From: Benzoatithermus sp963720725
Lineage (GTDB): Bacteria; Pseudomonadota; Alphaproteobacteria; Geminicoccales; Geminicoccaceae
DNA: 64,000 nucleotides
Direction: 5' to 3'
Assembly (NCBI GenBank): GCA_963720725.1
Contig: CAVRGN010000003.1
Location: forward strand, 1,488,001-1,552,000
Below, piece after piece: positions 63,906-64,000 of this stretch. The first letter of the stretch is position 1. Every line of letters begins with the position of its first letter. Position numbers and translations under genes: made by a program. The notes below the pieces were generated by a model that did not search any database, was not told the origin of the DNA, and was given only the letters and a program-made list of their open reading frames with translations.

Positions 63906-64000
63906 ATGCTCACCGATCTCACCCCGCCCCGGGTCGCGGTACCCGAGCTGTCCGGCCGGCCGCATGCGGTCGTGATCGGCAGCGGATTCGGCGGCCTCGC
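63906..64000 (+). CDS. crtI: phytoene desaturase-like protein (CrtI family), N-terminal fragment
   Basis: Thirty-one codons are visible from ATG 63906 before the window ends. The segment AVVIGSGFGGLA is the FAD-binding GxGxxG start of CrtI-type desaturases, preceded by a short variable N-terminus (MLTDLTPPRVAVPELSGRPH). Other CrtI-like oxidoreductases (CrtD, CrtN, FAD amine oxidases) share this start, so the exact member is inferred from the nearby idi and bch genes. Confidence 0.65.
   Translation, partial: MLTDLTPPRVAVPELSGRPHAVVIGSGFGGL

Overview
The window is GC-rich, densely packed chromosomal DNA from a phototrophic alphaproteobacterium. The evidence is an intact magnesium-chelatase block (bchI-bchD-bchO), an isopentenyl-diphosphate isomerase just upstream of it, the start of a phytoene-desaturase-like gene at the right edge, and a classic alphaproteobacterial yebC-ruvCAB-ybgC-tolQRAB-pal-cpoB-tilS-ftsH block. 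FrcBCA-type fructose transport, an alpha-type RpoH and tandem regulatory overlaps fit the same class. A Rhodospirillales-like (for example Geminicoccaceae-like) origin is my inference and is not proven here.

Layout: 1-5.8 kb holds a DUF2189 fragment, a metal-ligand-less M24 peptidase homologue, a DUF2946-like/PepSY pair, a GNAT enzyme, an EVE protein and a frameshifted AbrB-family membrane protein. 5.8-17.8 kb is the minus-strand housekeeping block from yebC down to ftsH, with a good promoter before tolQ. 17.8-18.7 kb is gene-poor and ends in a candidate small RNA with a strong intrinsic terminator. 18.7-26 kb carries a small unknown protein, a GAF/HisKA_2 sensor kinase, a cupin dioxygenase plus SDR pair, hslVU, a PAS-GGDEF-EAL protein and a GNAT enzyme. 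26-35.4 kb carries a frameshifted asparagine-synthase-like gene, a small secreted protein, rpoH (frameshifted), an M16 protease, a fosmidomycin-resistance-type MFS pump and a frameshifted 2OG-Fe(II) oxygenase. 35.4-42.9 kb is a minus-strand sugar region: threonine aldolase, PfkB kinase, an aldolase-like protein and frcBCA, split by a plus-strand brnTA toxin-antitoxin pair next to an AT-rich stretch.

43-64 kb is the photosynthesis-linked region: a tiny membrane protein, an unusual REC-adenylate cyclase, idi, bchI, bchD, bchO, a DUF3422 protein and an ATP-grasp protein. It continues with a secreted unknown, two tandem equal-length CSLREA beta-helix/RTX-repeat proteins, an ABC exporter, a glycosidase-like protein, a damaged UDP-galactopyranose mutase, a P450, a membrane protein and the crtI-like start. 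About 14.5 kb separates bchO from the crtI-like gene. Just before crtI is a symmetric TGT-N12-ACGT-N12-ACA element that resembles two overlapping PpsR/CrtJ sites.

A notable global property is that at least seven genes, including rpoH, are broken, most by single-base frameshifts with both halves otherwise well conserved. Assembly or read indel error is the simplest explanation. These genes should be treated as probably intact in the organism until resequenced, except the UDP-galactopyranose mutase, whose whole N-terminal FAD-binding region is unrecognisable.
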